Shown here piece after piece: positions 63,701 to 64,000 of a DNA stretch of 64,000 nucleotides (positions within the stretch are counted from its first letter, which is position 1; every line of letters begins with the position of its first letter). The notes under the pieces were generated by a model. The model saw only the letters and a program-made list of their open reading frames with translations, had not been told where the DNA came from and did not search any database. The DNA is from Methylosinus sp. C49 (GTDB lineage: Bacteria; Pseudomonadota; Alphaproteobacteria; Rhizobiales; Beijerinckiaceae), in assembly GCF_009936375.1 (NCBI RefSeq), contig NZ_AP022332.1, forward strand, positions 744,001 through 808,000, in the 5' to 3' direction. A program made the position numbers and the translations under genes.

Positions 63701-64000
63701 AGCAGCGGGGCGAGGCGCACGCCCAAATCGAAATCGAGCCGCCGCGCCGCATCCTTGCGAATGACATGCGCCGCGCCTTCCGCGCCGATCTTCTCTCCCG
63801 CCTTGGCGGAAAGATGCGCGGCGAAATCGTCGAGCGTTCCTTCGCCGGTCAGCGAAATATCGACGGGCGGCAGGCCGGGCAGCGCCGCGAGGCGGGCGAT
63901 GGCGCCGCCCTCTGGCTCCTGCGCCGTGAGGGCGAGCGCGATCTTTTGGCCGCCCGCCGCGACATCGGCTTTCGCCGTAATGGCGCCCGGCGCGTCGAGC
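60787..64000 (-). CDS. tamB: TamB-like translocation/assembly module protein, C-terminal part
   Basis: The frame stays open from the stop at 60787 to the window end (more than 1070 residues), with the N-terminus missing. It is a long repetitive beta-helical sequence of short alternating strands (AsmA/DUF490 type). The conserved TamB C-terminus includes LPQDEVLSRLLFAKASGSLS, ISVGVRTGAKPEQTAVSVGV and the final aromatic residue (GVGVEWEY). TamB spans the periplasm and moves lipids or helps TamA insert autotransporters. The partner TamA gene would lie upstream, outside the window. Confidence 0.93.
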   Translation of the reverse strand, partial: LDAPGAITAKADVAAGGQKIALALTAQEPEGGAIARLAALPGLPPVDISLTGEGTLDDFAAHLSAKAGEKIGAEGAAHVIRKDAARRLDFDLGVRLAPLLPPAAVPLLDGVTQLAGSATLRDDGALEGDIAIRGRSDAAPRPLDLSIALKGVPKDERVSATLSGTLAVPSLEAPALEKLLGERVTLSGAVASLPGGGLRFDGLELRGAHVATKIDGAAMREALDVGAKVTIADLKPADPRLSGRAEISVKATGSADKPNADFEALLSGAHLDGHAIQKLALHGAARDLTGALVATATLDGAIDGAPARGKLNVAHKDAGWTANDLDLSVGRATLRGALTLDAQKLASGRFSLAAPDLDDLSALALRKLSGALKADIILDASQGAQNISIDAQGTRIRAADTTIERLSAKLEGHDLLRRPALDGNIAVDALHVGGKTISKARLTATPAGAATALDLAVDAEGFAIASRSTLTPGEKTRLEIKTLSAQRAGKRIALAAPANITLGGGAVELKGIALALGAGRLDIDGTIGERLDLTARARAIPLSIASIADASLALDGALDAEARITGDKKAPSGDWKIKIAKLSAPQLRSNGLPPLDMDAHGALAGARTSLDANIALGAGGRFAITGSAPIDAAGALDLKVKGEADAKLADTALSVNGQSLRGKANVDLRIGGSVAAPAIEGGVTLANGSFSDPLNGVYLDHIDAKLDGHGREIAITRLTALTKNGGQIAATGKIAVEPQAGMPGAIRIKAKNAQLVASDLVSATADLDLDIGGPLARSPKVSGRVTLTTMEVNVPDRLPASFQAPRGTVHVSPRAFAKEMLALEAKEKARAAKHSPFDATIDLTLAAPNRIFVRGRGIDAEFGGELKLNGTIQKPAVNGAFDLRRGKLQLLTQRIDLTRGKLSFAGGLVPQLDFTAETTASDVTAKIGVSGPASLPNFSFSSSPELPQDEVLSRLLFAKASGSLSAFQAVQLATALAQFSGAGTGVDAFEKMRKALGVDSLDLEAGGSSGPTVGASRYISDNISVGVRTGAKPEQTAVSVGVDVTKNVRVKGETKVDGKSSLGVGVEWEY

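Overview
The window looks like chromosomal DNA from a high-GC alphaproteobacterium of the Hyphomicrobiales (Rhizobiales) type. The evidence is the strong G/C preference at third codon positions, a ribosomal alpha operon followed by a Do-type protease, a CyaC-like redox adenylate cyclase, and several intergenic repeat families that are common in that order. A methylotroph or Beijerinckiaceae/Methylocystaceae-like host is only a guess, because no diagnostic gene is present. There is no prophage, integrase, transposase or CRISPR array. Almost everything is housekeeping or conserved accessory content.

Layout. 1-865: left edge with two tandem small membrane-anchored paralogues (one cut by the window) and a short coding-like remnant. 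865-6064 (minus): rpsM-rpsK-rpoA-rplQ, then a DUF4260 membrane protein, a spermidine-synthase-like methyltransferase and an HtrA/Do protease. 6262-9471 (minus): cytochrome bd oxidase set cydP-cydA-cydB-cydX, including the 33-residue CydX. 9696-10223: tRNA-Asp with its promoter and a small coiled-coil membrane protein. 10235-13554 (minus): lipid-modification operon cfa, fatty-acid desaturase and alpha/beta hydrolase. 13956-18897: an alpha/beta hydrolase with Cys at the nucleophile position, a cNMP-binding/patatin phospholipase, an aldo/keto reductase and a FIST sensor protein. 18956-21410: a Crp/Fnr regulator divergent from a heme/Fe-S adenylate cyclase. 21501-26190: NupC transporter, small Cys protein, OmpR-type regulator, degenerate histidine kinase, and a gene-free AT-rich stretch ending in two strong terminators (candidate non-coding RNA). 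26332-34229: M16 peptidase pair, alpha-carbonic anhydrase, and the coupled tldD-pmbA-lspA operon. 34496-36877: def-fmt-truA. 36891-48127: small proteins, GNATs, FmdB, two methyltransferases (one PrmA), a toxin-antitoxin remnant, aminopeptidase P, an HtpX-like protease and mutS. 48137-56089: TonB-receptor fragment, acyl-CoA dehydrogenase plus enoyl-CoA hydratase, SRAP protein, secreted peptidoglycan-binding protein and Pit phosphate transporter. 56277-64000 (minus): ugd, maeB, lemA and the 3' part of tamB.

The most unusual feature of the window is how palindromic repeats interact with genes. One family (about 127-171 bp, three copies in the same orientation) lies between cydA and cydB, is read in frame at the N-terminus of truA, and truncates the toxin gene of a type II toxin-antitoxin pair. 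A second family lies inside the rpoA-rplQ interval and upstream of mutS. Other points to follow are the candidate structured RNA at about 25800-26143, the redox-cAMP pair cyaC/crp, the histidine kinase that lacks ATP-binding motifs, and the hydrolase with a Cys nucleophile elbow. No clearly undescribed multi-gene system is visible.
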